From: Robbsia sp050955065
Lineage (GTDB): Bacteria; Pseudomonadota; Gammaproteobacteria; Burkholderiales; Burkholderiaceae
Assembly: GCA_050955065.1 (NCBI GenBank)
Contig: JBPBQT010000196.1
Location: 1 to 29,094, forward strand
Reading direction: 5' to 3'
Length of the DNA stretch: 29,094 nt
Numbering within the stretch: the stretch's first letter is position 1; every line of letters starts with the position of its first letter. The position numbers and the translations under genes are program-made. The notes below the pieces were generated by a model. It saw nothing but the letters and a program-made list of their open reading frames with translations, did not search any database and was not told where the DNA came from. Of the stretch, positions 1 to 9,687 are shown piece by piece.

Positions 1-1
1 G

Positions 2-919
2 CAGTCGGCGGCGAAGGTCGTCGACCGTTCGCAGATCGCGTCGACCGGCACCGTGCAGGTCGACGTGAAGATCGTCGAGTTCAGCAAGAGCGTATTGAAG
101 GAAGCGGGTTTCAACCTGTTCAGCTCGCGCGCGAACGGCTTCGGCTTCGGCGTGTTCGGCGCAAACAATCTGAGCAGCTACACCCCGGGCGCGGGTGGTC
201 TGTCGGTCGGCACGACGGTGGGCACGGCATTGTCGAGCGCCTTCAACCTGGTGGCGGGACCGTTCGGCAACGGGCTGTTCGCCAATCTGAGCGTATTGGA
301 GACGAACGGACTCGCGCGGGTGCTCGCGCAACCGACGCTCGTCGCCCTGTCCGGGCAGTCCGCGAGTTTTCTCGCCGGTGGCGAATTGCCGATCCCGGTC
401 TCCGCCGGGCTCGGCACCACGACCATCCAGTTCAAGCCGTTCGGCATCGGCCTGACGGTCACGCCCACGGTGTTGAGCGGCACGCGCATCGCGCTGAAGG
501 TCGCGCCGGAGGCGAGCGAACTCGATTACACGCACTCGCTCACGGTGTCCGGTACCACGATTCCGGCGATCACCACGCGCCGCGCGGACACCGCGGTCGA
601 GTTGGGCGATGGCGAGAGTTTCGTGATCGGCGGACTCGTGTCGCGCAATACCGTCGCCAGCGTCGACAAGGTGCCGCTGCTGGGCGATCTGCCCGTGATC
701 GGCGCCTTCTTCAAGACCCTGAACTATCAGCGCAACGATCGCGAACTGGTCATCGTCGTGACGCCGCACCTGGTCCGGCCGATCGCGCGCGGCGTCGACA
801 TTCCCGTTCCGGCGCAAGGACGCGACGAGGCCCGCGACGGCGGCGACCAGCCGGTGTGGGGTGCCTTCCTCGGGAGCGCCGCGGCGCCCGGCATGGAATT
901 GCCCGGCTTCAGCCGCTAA
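2..919 (+). CDS. rcpA: Tad/Flp pilus outer-membrane secretin RcpA/CpaC, C-terminal part (5' end outside window)
   Basis: The reading frame is open from base 2, so the gene starts upstream of the window. The visible 305 codons are the C-terminal half of a type II/III secretin, which forms the outer-membrane channel for Flp pili. Recognisable secretin features are the opening QVDVKIVEFSKS strand, the LARVLAQPTLVALSGQSASF stretch, the GGELPIPV loop, and the terminal VPLLGDLPVIGAFFKT and RNDRELVIVVTPHLVRP motifs that close the secretin domain. After that comes a short hydrophilic tail ending in PGFSR. The tadZ start lies 16 bases past the stop, in line with operon membership. The secretin family is certain. 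The CpaC/RcpA assignment rests on the Tad genes that follow. The signal peptide and the N-terminal BON-like or N0 domains cannot be judged because they lie outside the window. Confidence 0.93.
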   Translation, partial: QSAAKVVDRSQIASTGTVQVDVKIVEFSKSVLKEAGFNLFSSRANGFGFGVFGANNLSSYTPGAGGLSVGTTVGTALSSAFNLVAGPFGNGLFANLSVLETNGLARVLAQPTLVALSGQSASFLAGGELPIPVSAGLGTTTIQFKPFGIGLTVTPTVLSGTRIALKVAPEASELDYTHSLTVSGTTIPAITTRRADTAVELGDGESFVIGGLVSRNTVASVDKVPLLGDLPVIGAFFKTLNYQRNDRELVIVVTPHLVRPIARGVDIPVPAQGRDEARDGGDQPVWGAFLGSAAAPGMELPGFSR

Positions 920-935
920 CCGACGGAAACACATC

Positions 936-2168
936 ATGGACATCCGTTTTCAGGAATCCCGCGTAGTGAGCCGTGTTGCGAACTTCATCTTCTTCACCGC
1001 GTCGAGCACGCGCGCCGAATTGCTCGGCCGTTGCCTGGACGGCCTGGGCCGGGTCGACCGGCTGAGCGGCGACGCCGCCTGCATCGCCCGCTCCACGGCG
1101 ATGCTGAAGCCATCGGTCGCCTTCGTCGATTTCAACGTCGACACGGATCCGCCGCCCGATCAGCCCGCGCCCGAAGCGGTCGTGGCGACCCTGCAGCGCT
1201 GCATCCCGGACACCGTCCTGGTGGGCGTGGGCAATATGCGCGATCCGGCGATGACGCTGCGCGCGCTGCGGGGTGGCGTCGCCGATTTCATCGACCTCGA
1301 CGAGGCGCCGGAGCGCGTGCGCGCGCTGGTGGGTCGCCTGGCCGAGCGGTTCAACACGTCGACCCGGCATGCGTTCACGATTGCCGTCGCCGGCGCGCGC
1401 ATCGGCGTGGGGGCGAGCACGCTCGCCGCGCATCTGGCCACCCTGCCGATGGAAGACGACGGCGCGCCGCAGCGCATCGCGCTGCTCGACCTCGGCCTGC
1501 CGGGGGGCGACGGGTTGCTCTACACGAACACGGTCGCGGGTTTCGACTTCGCCGATGCGGTGACGGGGCTCTCCCGGCTCGACGAGACCCTGGTGCATAC
1601 CGCGCTGCCGGTCTCGCCCAGAGGCGTGAGCGTGCTCGCGCTGCCCAGCGACCTGGGACGCATGCGCCTGCTGCCGCAGGCCGACGCGGTGGTGCTGATC
1701 GATCAGATCCGCCGGTATTTCGACCTCGTCATCGTCGATCTGGGCGGCGCGGGCAGCGCCGACCTGCTGGCGAGCGTGCTGGCGCTGGCCGACGCCCGGC
1801 TGGTGCTGACCGACCAGGGCATCGGCTCGATCGTCTCGCTCTCGGAACTGCTGCAGCAACTCGAGGAACGCGCGCTCGAGCGCGGGTCGCTCAAGCTCGT
1901 GGTCAATCGCTACGACGAAGGCTACGGCATGTCGGCCGAGCAGTTGGCCGAGCGCTTCGCGCTGGTCCTGGCCGGGACGATACCCGATCGCCGCATCGCG
2001 CTGGGTCGCGCCGCGGCGGTGGGGCAATTATTGATCGGCAACAAGCAGGAGCCGTACATCCGTGCGGTGCAGCGCCTGATCGAGGCGCTCGCGCCGCAGG
2101 CCGCGCCGTCCCACAAGACCGGCGCCGGGCGCTGGTCGAACGTCACGCGCCTGTGGCGCAAAGGCTAG
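936..2168 (+). CDS. tadZ: TadZ/CpaE-type pilus localisation protein (ParA/MinD-like) with degenerate Walker A
   Basis: This 410-residue protein is laid out like CpaE/TadZ, which places the Tad machine in the cell: an N-terminal receiver-like domain (about 1-140) and a C-terminal ParA/MinD-like ATPase fold. I chose the ATG at 936 because GGAAA lies just upstream and the secretin gene ends at 919. The nucleotide-binding loop reads AGARIGVGAST (residues 152-162). Both lysines expected in the deviant Walker A (KGGxGKT/S) are absent. The later acidic elements LLDLGLPGGD and DLVIVDLGG are present. TadZ proteins are known to vary here, so weak or absent ATP hydrolysis is plausible but is an inference. 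The cpaF gene starts 8 bases after the stop. The family is clear from the fold motifs and the position between the secretin and cpaF. Confidence 0.88.
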   Translation: MDIRFQESRVVSRVANFIFFTASSTRAELLGRCLDGLGRVDRLSGDAACIARSTAMLKPSVAFVDFNVDTDPPPDQPAPEAVVATLQRCIPDTVLVGVGNMRDPAMTLRALRGGVADFIDLDEAPERVRALVGRLAERFNTSTRHAFTIAVAGARIGVGASTLAAHLATLPMEDDGAPQRIALLDLGLPGGDGLLYTNTVAGFDFADAVTGLSRLDETLVHTALPVSPRGVSVLALPSDLGRMRLLPQADAVVLIDQIRRYFDLVIVDLGGAGSADLLASVLALADARLVLTDQGIGSIVSLSELLQQLEERALERGSLKLVVNRYDEGYGMSAEQLAERFALVLAGTIPDRRIALGRAAAVGQLLIGNKQEPYIRAVQRLIEALAPQAAPSHKTGAGRWSNVTRLWRKG

Positions 2169-2176
2169 AAAAAGCC

Positions 2177-3723
<1,547 letters not shown>

Positions 3724-3727
<4 letters not shown>

Positions 3728-4683
3728 GCGCGCCGTGGCTGTTGCTGTGCGGGGCGCTCCTGCTGGGCGCGACCGGCGTTCTGCTGCTGCTCGCGCAGCG
3801 TGCGGGACGGCGCAACGCACGGGCAGCGGGCGATTTCGTTGCGCAGCATCTGCGCGCGGCGCACGCGGCGCATGCAGCGCACACGGCGCAGCGGACCGAC
3901 ACGCCGGCCGCGCGCGCGCGCGTCGCTCTCGCGCAACGGCCGCTCGAACGCCTGCCGGTGATCGAGAATCTCTTTCTGCGCGCCGGCATCCGCGAGCATT
4001 CGCGCTGGATGCTCGTGCAGGTGGCGCTGACCACGGTGGCGGCGCTGCCGGCCGGCATGCTGCTCGGCCTCGCGCCGGCGGGATTCGTCGTCCTGCTCGC
4101 GATCGTCGGCACATGGTTTCGCCTGTGGCTGATGATCTCGCGCCGGCACCGCCGCATCGTGCAGCAGTTGCCGCCGCTGCTCGATGCGCTGGTGCGGCAG
4201 GTCAGCCTGGGCACGAGTCTGGGTTCGGCGTTCCAGCAGGTCGCCGAACAATCGCCGCTGCCGCTGAAGGAACTGGTGAGCCGCGCGGCACAGCTGAACC
4301 GCGCCGGTGTCGAACTCGACGCGGCGCTCAAGCAGACCGCGCGGGTGTACGGCATCGCGCAACTCCTGACGATCGGCGCGGTGCTCGGCGTCTCGACGCG
4401 TTTCGGCGGCCGCAGCGATCAGATCCTCACGCGTATCGCCGACTTCATGCGCGATGTCGAGCAGGCGCATCAGGAATTGCTGGCGCTGTCGTCGGAGACC
4501 CGGATCTCGGCGTGGGTGCTGGGCCTGTTGCCGCTCACGCTGGTCTGCGGGCTGATGATTTTCAACAACCGCTTCTTCGCGCAGATGTGGGGCGACCCGA
4601 TGGGCGAGAAGATGCTGATCGGTGCCGTCGTGCTGCAGATCATGGGCTCCTTCCTGCTGTATCGACTGGCGAAAAGTGTATGA
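3724..4683 (+). CDS. tadB: Tad pilus inner-membrane platform protein TadB (type II secretion F family)
   Basis: This 319-residue membrane protein forms, with TadC, the inner-membrane platform that couples CpaF to pilin assembly. An N-terminal membrane segment (WLLLCGALLLGATGVLLLLA) is followed by a basic cytoplasmic linker, a central hydrophobic pair around residues 95-140, and the T2SF/GspF domain with the LPPLLDALVRQVSLGTSLGSA signature. C-terminal segments are VLGLLPLTLVCGLMIF and LIGAVVLQIMGSFLLY. The start ATG overlaps the cpaF stop and the stop overlaps the tadC start, both as ATGA, which indicates translational coupling. The length is normal for the family. A His/Ala-rich stretch (about residues 42-58, AAHAAHAAHTAQ) in the linker is low complexity. 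Confidence 0.94.
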
Positions 4684-5645
4684 CGCTCTTTTTCGGATGG
4701 TTCGAATCCCCGTGGCATGCCTGCCTCGCGCTGGCGTTGCTGGCCATGGCGGCGGCCAGTTTCGTGCTGGGCGTGGGCTTGCTCCGGCGCACCCGCGCGC
4801 AGACCCGGCAGGCACGGCGTCTGGATCAGGCCGTGGCAGCGCGCGCCGGCCGTGTGCTGGAGCGGCAGCGCTCCCGTGGGTGGCGCGTGCACGTCGCGCG
4901 CCTTGGCGCGCGGGGCGTGGCGTCGGCGCTGGGACGCAGCCTCGTCGCGGACGAGGATCGGGTGCTGCTTGATCAATGCGGGGTCAATCATCCCACGGGA
5001 CAGGCAGGGTTCTTCCTCGCGCGCACGTTGCTGGGTTTCGGTTTGCCGGTGCTCGGGCTGGTGCTGGTGCCGCATGACACTGCGCTCGAATCCTGCGGCA
5101 TCGTGTTCTTCGGTTTCGGTATCGGGTACATGGTGCCGAAATGGGTGATGCACCAGCGCGCCGCGGCACGGCGCCGCCGTGCCGGCGAGGAGATACCGCT
5201 GCTGGTGGATCTGCTGCGTCTGTTGCAGGGCGTCGGGCTGAGCGTGGACCAGACCCTTCAGTTGATCGAGCAGGATTTCGACACCGCCATGCCCGTGCTG
5301 AGCCGCGAGATCGCGCATGCCGAGGCGCAATTTCGCTCGGGCCTGTCGCGCGCGGCGTCGCTGCAGCGTTTCGCGACCCTCTATCGCAATGCCGACATGG
5401 CCGCGATCGCGGAGCTGATCGTGCAGGTCGACCGTTTCGGCGGCGCGGTCCAGACGCCGCTGCAGCAGTTCGGCGAGCGCATGCGCGAACGCCGTCGTTC
5501 GGACATGAAGGGACGCATCGGACACCTGACGGTGAAGATGACCGGCGTCATGGTGCTCACGCTGTTGCCGGCGTTGATCGTGGTGACCGGCGGGGCGGGG
5601 TTTCTCGCGATCTTCCGCAGTCTGTCGCGGATAGGGGGAGGGTGA
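4680..5645 (+). CDS. tadC: Tad pilus inner-membrane platform protein TadC (type II secretion F family)
   Basis: This 321-residue partner of TadB starts with a membrane segment (CLALALLAMAAASFVLGVGLL) and continues with an Arg-rich cytoplasmic stretch. A membrane pair FLARTLLGFGLPVLGLVLV and GIVFFGFGIGYMVPKWVM is followed by the T2SF domain with EEIPLLVDLLRLLQGVGLSVDQTLQ. The DMKGRIGHLTVKMTGVMVLT motif and a last membrane helix close it. PKWVMHQRAAARRRRAGEEIP is a hallmark of TadC. Its ATG overlaps the tadB stop (ATGA at 4680-4683) and its own stop overlaps a possible GTG of the next gene. Family assignment is firm from length, motifs and order. Confidence 0.94.
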   Translation: MTLFFGWFESPWHACLALALLAMAAASFVLGVGLLRRTRAQTRQARRLDQAVAARAGRVLERQRSRGWRVHVARLGARGVASALGRSLVADEDRVLLDQCGVNHPTGQAGFFLARTLLGFGLPVLGLVLVPHDTALESCGIVFFGFGIGYMVPKWVMHQRAAARRRRAGEEIPLLVDLLRLLQGVGLSVDQTLQLIEQDFDTAMPVLSREIAHAEAQFRSGLSRAASLQRFATLYRNADMAAIAELIVQVDRFGGAVQTPLQQFGERMRERRRSDMKGRIGHLTVKMTGVMVLTLLPALIVVTGGAGFLAIFRSLSRIGGG

Positions 5646-5647
5646 CG

Positions 5648-6628
5648 GTGCGCATCGGTTCATGCAGTTTGTCCAGTCTGTTTCGTGGCGCCCGTTCGCC
5701 GTCGTGCAATTTCGCCCGTCGCGCGCCGGTGGGGCGTGGCCGTTCGCGGAATGTTGCAACGCCGGGCATTCGCATGCTCGACGCAACGGCCTGCCTGAGT
5801 TTGAGTTTGAGTCTGGGTCTGCTCGCCGGCTGCGCCGGCCACGCCGCCACCGCCGATACGGTGATGCATGACGCCGTGGTGGCGCGTCAGCAGGCAGAGG
5901 AGGCCCCGGCGGCGCCCGACGACCGCAATCTCTACCTGACGCTCGTCGGTGAAATGCAGGCGAAAGGCCTGGAATATGCGTCGCTCGCGCACATCGACGC
6001 GTTCGAGAAGAAATATGGCGTGCGGCCCGACATCGCGCTGCTGCGTGGCGACGCGCTGCGCGAAACGGGACAGGACGCGGCGGCGCTGGCAGTCTATCGG
6101 TCCCTGGTGGACGACGCGAAGGCGAGCGCTCCCGCATGGCACGGCATTGGCCGCGTGCTGGCCGGCCAGCATCGGTATCCGGCGGCGATCGATGCGCTCG
6201 GCATGGCGGTGACGCGCGATCCGACCAATGTCTCTTACCTGAACGACCTGGCGTACGGCGATCTGCTGGCGGGCCGGACGGCGGCCGCGCGGTTGCCGAT
6301 CGCGCAGGCGGCGGAGCTGGCGCCCCGTAACAACAAGGTGCTCGCCAATCTCGTGTTGTACCTGCTGCTCATCGGCGACGCCACCGGCGCGCAGCGGGTC
6401 ATCGCACGCGCGGCGCTCCCCGGGCCGACGGTACAGGCCACGCGCACGCTGGCGGCACAACTCGGGGCAGCGTCGGCGGTCGCGCCGGCTGCGCTGTCCC
6501 CGGCGGCTTCGTCGGTCGCATCAACAGACGCCGCGCTTGCACTCGCGCCTGCGCCTGCCACGGTGCCGCCGCCGGGCACGGGAAGGCCGGCCCCATCGAT
6601 GCTGGAACGTTTTGGAGTAACGCAATGA
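5648..6628 (+). CDS. tadD: TadD-like TPR lipoprotein of the Tad pilus locus
   Basis: This protein of about 326 residues probably acts as the outer-membrane-attached TPR pilotin/assembly factor TadD. A purine-rich Shine-Dalgarno (GGGAGG, 5636-5641) sits six bases before GTG 5648, which decides this start over ATG 5774. The result is a long, Arg-rich n-region before a hydrophobic core and a lipobox, LLAGC, with the lipidated Cys at residue 62. TPR-like helices run from about residue 110 to 265 (for example GDALRETGQDAAALAVYRSL and LAGQHRYPAAIDALGMAVTR). The C-terminal 55 residues are an Ala/Pro-rich tail. The stop overlaps the next ATG (ATGA at 6625). The alternative start at 5774 would give a signal peptide without positive charges, so I consider it less likely. 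Confidence 0.85.
   Translation: MRIGSCSLSSLFRGARSPSCNFARRAPVGRGRSRNVATPGIRMLDATACLSLSLSLGLLAGCAGHAATADTVMHDAVVARQQAEEAPAAPDDRNLYLTLVGEMQAKGLEYASLAHIDAFEKKYGVRPDIALLRGDALRETGQDAAALAVYRSLVDDAKASAPAWHGIGRVLAGQHRYPAAIDALGMAVTRDPTNVSYLNDLAYGDLLAGRTAAARLPIAQAAELAPRNNKVLANLVLYLLLIGDATGAQRVIARAALPGPTVQATRTLAAQLGAASAVAPAALSPAASSVASTDAALALAPAPATVPPPGTGRPAPSMLERFGVTQ
5795..5812 (+). repeat. 6-bp repeat in the TadD signal peptide
   Basis: There are three YTGAGT units (Leu-Ser each), followed by one imperfect CTGGGT copy at 5813-5818. They encode the hydrophobic core of the lipoprotein signal. Slippage by one unit would lengthen or shorten the core by two residues without a frameshift. Confidence 0.7.
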
Positions 6629-6930
6629 CGCACCGCCTGCGGCATCGAGCGGTCATGGCAGCGGCATGGCTGACCATGGGGGCGGCGCTGGCCGGCTCGC
6701 CAGGCGCCCGCGCGCAAGGTGCCACGGGCGCCGGGGCGCCGCGCGACGAATTCGGCCACGCCACCCGGGCGGCGCTGGCGCTGCAGGTCGGCGGCACGTC
6801 CGCGGGGCCTGTTCTGCCGATGCCGGGCGAGGAAGCCGGCGCGGCCTACAAGCGCTACCTCGACAGCTTCACGCATCCGATTCCCGAATTCTTCGAGAAG
6901 AAGGTCAAATCCGGGCAGGACGACAGATGA
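6625..6930 (+). CDS. Small secreted DUF3613 protein of the Tad locus
   Basis: This 101-residue protein has a cleavable signal peptide: a basic start (MTHRLRHR), a hydrophobic core through AALAGSPG, and cleavage near ARA-QG. The mature part ends with a block, YKRYLDSFTHPIPEFF, that I recognise as typical of DUF3613 proteins, which are found in Tad gene clusters of Burkholderia relatives. No catalytic residues or cysteines suggest an enzyme. It is embedded between tadD and tadE with ATGA overlaps on both sides, so a role in pilus assembly or pilin processing in the periplasm is likely but unproven. The family call is from memory of the motif. Confidence 0.8.
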   Translation: MTHRLRHRAVMAAAWLTMGAALAGSPGARAQGATGAGAPRDEFGHATRAALALQVGGTSAGPVLPMPGEEAGAAYKRYLDSFTHPIPEFFEKKVKSGQDDR

Positions 6931-7514
6931 GCACGGTCACGCCAAACAATGCCGCGCCAGGCCGGGCCGCGCCAGGCCGGGCCGCGCCAGGCCGGACCAC
7001 CCCGGCACCGGACACCATCATGCGGCCCTCCAGGCGCCGGTCACGACACGCCCTCGCGCGCGCACGGCGCGCGAAACCGGAGCGCGCGACGCAACGCGGC
7101 ACCGCCGCCATCGAATTCGCGCTCGTCTTCCCGACGGTGTTCCTGCTCGTCTACGGCCTGATCACCTACGGGCTGATTCTGCTGGCGCAGCAGTCGCTGC
7201 AGTTCGCCGTCGCCGAGGGCGCGCGCGCGGCGTTGCGCTACAGCACCGCGCCGGCGCTCGCCGCGTGCAATGCGGTCAATCTGCAGACGGCCTGGCTGGG
7301 CAGCAATCTGGCGGGCTGTCCGGCCAACGCCCCGGTCGTATTCGCCTGCCCGTACCAGTCGAGCGCGTCCTGTCTGAAAGTGACCGCCACCTATCCCTAT
7401 GCCGCGAAACCGCTGGTGCCCACCTTGCCGCTGCTCAATCTGTTCATACCGGCCACGCTTACCGCGAGCGCGGTCGTTCAGCTCGAGCCGGGCGTGGTAA
7501 CGGTGGGTCAATGA
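6927..7514 (+). CDS. tadE: TadE-like minor pseudopilin
   Basis: This 195-residue protein has the TadE signature: a Gly before a Glu-containing hydrophobic helix, RGTAAIEFALVFPTVFLLVY (Glu at +5 as in prepilins), and the following QQSLQFAVAEGARAALRY. The expected processing by a prepilin peptidase is at the Gly-Thr junction. The C-terminal part carries four cysteines (NLAGC, FACPY, SSCLK and AACN contexts) that could form disulfides in the periplasm. The N-terminal cytoplasmic leader is unusually long (about 60 residues), highly basic, and begins with three APGRA-like units encoded by a 15-bp repeat. The start overlaps the DUF3613 gene stop and the stop overlaps the next ATG. Confidence 0.88.
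   Translation: MSTVTPNNAAPGRAAPGRAAPGRTTPAPDTIMRPSRRRSRHALARARRAKPERATQRGTAAIEFALVFPTVFLLVYGLITYGLILLAQQSLQFAVAEGARAALRYSTAPALAACNAVNLQTAWLGSNLAGCPANAPVVFACPYQSSASCLKVTATYPYAAKPLVPTLPLLNLFIPATLTASAVVQLEPGVVTVGQ
6951..6995 (+). repeat. 15-bp perfect tandem repeat (3 copies) in tadE
   Basis: Three identical copies of GCCGCGCCAGGCCGG encode the repeated AAPGR units at residues 9-23 of TadE, in its cytoplasmic leader. Perfect identity points to recent duplication or ongoing slippage. Confidence 0.92.
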
Positions 7515-9571
7515 GGGATGACGATGAAGGCAATGACGCGTGTACCCACGCCGGCGAGGCCGTCCACTTGACGGGCATCCACCGCCAACGGGGCGGCATC
7601 GCCATCACCATGGCGATCTTCCTGCTTGTCGCCGTGGTGCTGCTGGAGTCGCTCGCGCTCGGCTAAGCGTTCTATCTGCGCCGCAGGATGCAGATGGTTG
7701 CGGATTTCAGCGCGCTGGCTGGCGCGCAGCAGCTGCAAGGTACGGACTGCACGGCGGCATTGAAAGCGGCAAACGCGAACGGCGCGCTCAACGGGGTGAC
7801 GACCGCGTTCGCGAGCGGTTGCGGACGCTGGAACGCGGCGTACACCACCGTTATGCACTATCAGCCGCAGACGGATACGAGCATCGACCCGAACGCCGTG
7901 TACGTGCAGGTCAGCGCCACGCTGCCATGGGTGCCGTCGTGGATGCCGACGCGCACCGTCGGCGCGCGCGCAGTCGCGATCCGCAACGGGTCGCCGGTGG
8001 CCGTCTTCTCGATCGCGTCGGGGCTGCTGACGAGCCAGCTGGGTTGCGTCGCCGCGTGCGGCGCGATCGCCAGCGCGAATTTCAGCATGCTCGATTTCCT
8101 GCGCGCGCTCGGCATCGCCGTGCCGACGCCGTTGACCGTAGGAGGACTGACGACGCTGCTGAGCACCAACTCGGTGACGTATGCGCAGGTTGTCGGCGCG
8201 ATCGGTCGTCTCACCGGGTTGAGCAATCTCAGTTCGGTACTGAGCGTGTCCACCACACAGGCGGGCCTGCCGGTGCAATTGCTCACGACCGCGAATGGCG
8301 GGGGACTGTTCACGTTCGACAATTCGGCGAGCGGCACCGATACGGCGGGCAGCATTCTTGGCGCGCAGTTGAACGCGCTGAATCTGGTGACCACGGCGCT
8401 CGGCGTGGCGGACCGCAACCGCGCGATCGGCTCGACGCTGGGCGCCGGCGGCATCGTCGCGCAGGTCAATGTCGTCGCGCCACCGTCGATCGGGATGGGC
8501 GGCGTGGGCGCCAGCGCCTATTCGGGGCAGATCCGCGTCTACGCGCATGTCACCACCGCCGGCATCACCGGCTCGGCGCCGCTGCTCGGCCTGCTCGCGA
8601 GCGTCGACCTGCCGATCGAGATCGACGTCGCGAACGCCACGGCCACCATCACGTCGCTGTGCACCGCGAAAAACGCGAGCGGCGCCGACACCGCGACGTT
8701 CGCGGTCTCGACCCCGCTGCTGCAGGCATGCGTCGGCGCGCTCAGCGCGAGCACGGTGGCGAACGGCACCAGCAGTTGCGCCGGCACGCTGACGTCGCAG
8801 ACCGTGCTGAGCCTGGTCAGCGGACTGGCGACGGTGAAGGCCGGTTTCACGCTCGCGGCGCTGCCCAATACCGGAAGCTATACATTGGCCGCAGGCCAGA
8901 CGACGGCGACCACCGGCAACAATCTGGTGCTGGGCACGGCGCTCAGCCAGATCCTCACCGGACTCGACACGCAACTGGTCGCCTCGCTGCTGCCCGGTGC
9001 CGCGTCGGCGTCGCTCGGCACCGTTGGCACGACGACCAGCACGGCAACCACCGGCGCGGGCACGATCGCCGCGGCGCTCGCGCCCGCCGGCACGACGTTG
9101 AACACCGCCGCGACGGCGATCGATACCGGTCTCGCATCGCTGACCGGTCTGTCGGCGGCGCTCGGCACCACGGGGGCGTCGACGTTGAGCACCTCGCAGA
9201 CCTCGGCGCTGGGCTTGCTGCAGGGCACCGCCGGCGCGGTGACGACCCTGGTGGGCACGATCAATCCCATCCTCAACGGCTTGCTCGCCGGGGTGCTGGG
9301 AACGTGCGGCATATTGAGCGGCACGGGCACGACGGCGATCCAGGCATGCGTGGCGTCGAAACTCTCGGGAACGGCGAGCGGCACCACCACGTCCAACGCG
9401 CTGCTCTTCGTGATGGGCGCGCTGACCAATCTGCTGCAAACCGCGTTGGGTTCGCTTGCCGACATTCTGAGCACGGGCTTGAACGCGCTCCTTGGCACTG
9501 AGCTGGGCGCGGGAACCCTGAATCTGATCAGCCTGAACTGCATCGGCACCGATGTGCGTCTGGTCCAGTGA
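7511..9571 (+). pseudogene. tadG: TadG-like pilus assembly protein interrupted by an in-frame TAA at codon 52
   Basis: The reading frame begins at ATG 7511, overlapping the tadE stop. It encodes the typical TadG N-terminus: RQRGGIAITMAIFLLVAVVLLESLALG, a membrane helix. A TAA then occurs at 7664-7666. The same frame continues at once with AFYLRRRMQMVADFSALAGAQ, the conserved segment that directly follows the helix in TadG proteins, and stays open for over 600 codons to 9571. In that family the interrupted position is expected to be Tyr (GYAFY), so a single base change from TAC or TAT would explain the break. The restored protein would be 686 residues. The C-terminal part is Thr/Ser/Gly/Ala-rich with a DUF2134-like segment (ACGAIASANFSMLDFLRALG). 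The longest downstream product, from ATG 7688 (627 residues), would lack the membrane anchor. This is either a real nonsense mutation or a sequence error. Confidence 0.85.
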
Positions 9572-9687
9572 CCCGGCGCGGATCGGGCATGGCGGCCGGA
9601 CCCGACGCGAAAGCGACTGCGGTCCAGGCGTATGGAATCGACCGAGCCGCACACGCGCTTGGCGTATGAAGTTTGGCAGGAAACGTC

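Noticed and set aside
7688..9571. Treating the part after the TAA as an independent gene starting at ATG 7688
   Set aside because: The conserved TadG block starts upstream of this ATG, there is no clear ribosome binding site, and the product would lack the membrane anchor. A broken single gene is the simpler reading.
7508..9652. Minus-strand open frame of 714 codons opposite the tadG region
   Set aside because: It might suggest that the broken tadG is not coding, but the product is an Arg/Gln/Ala-rich shadow, while the plus-strand frame has clear TadG motifs on both sides of the stop.
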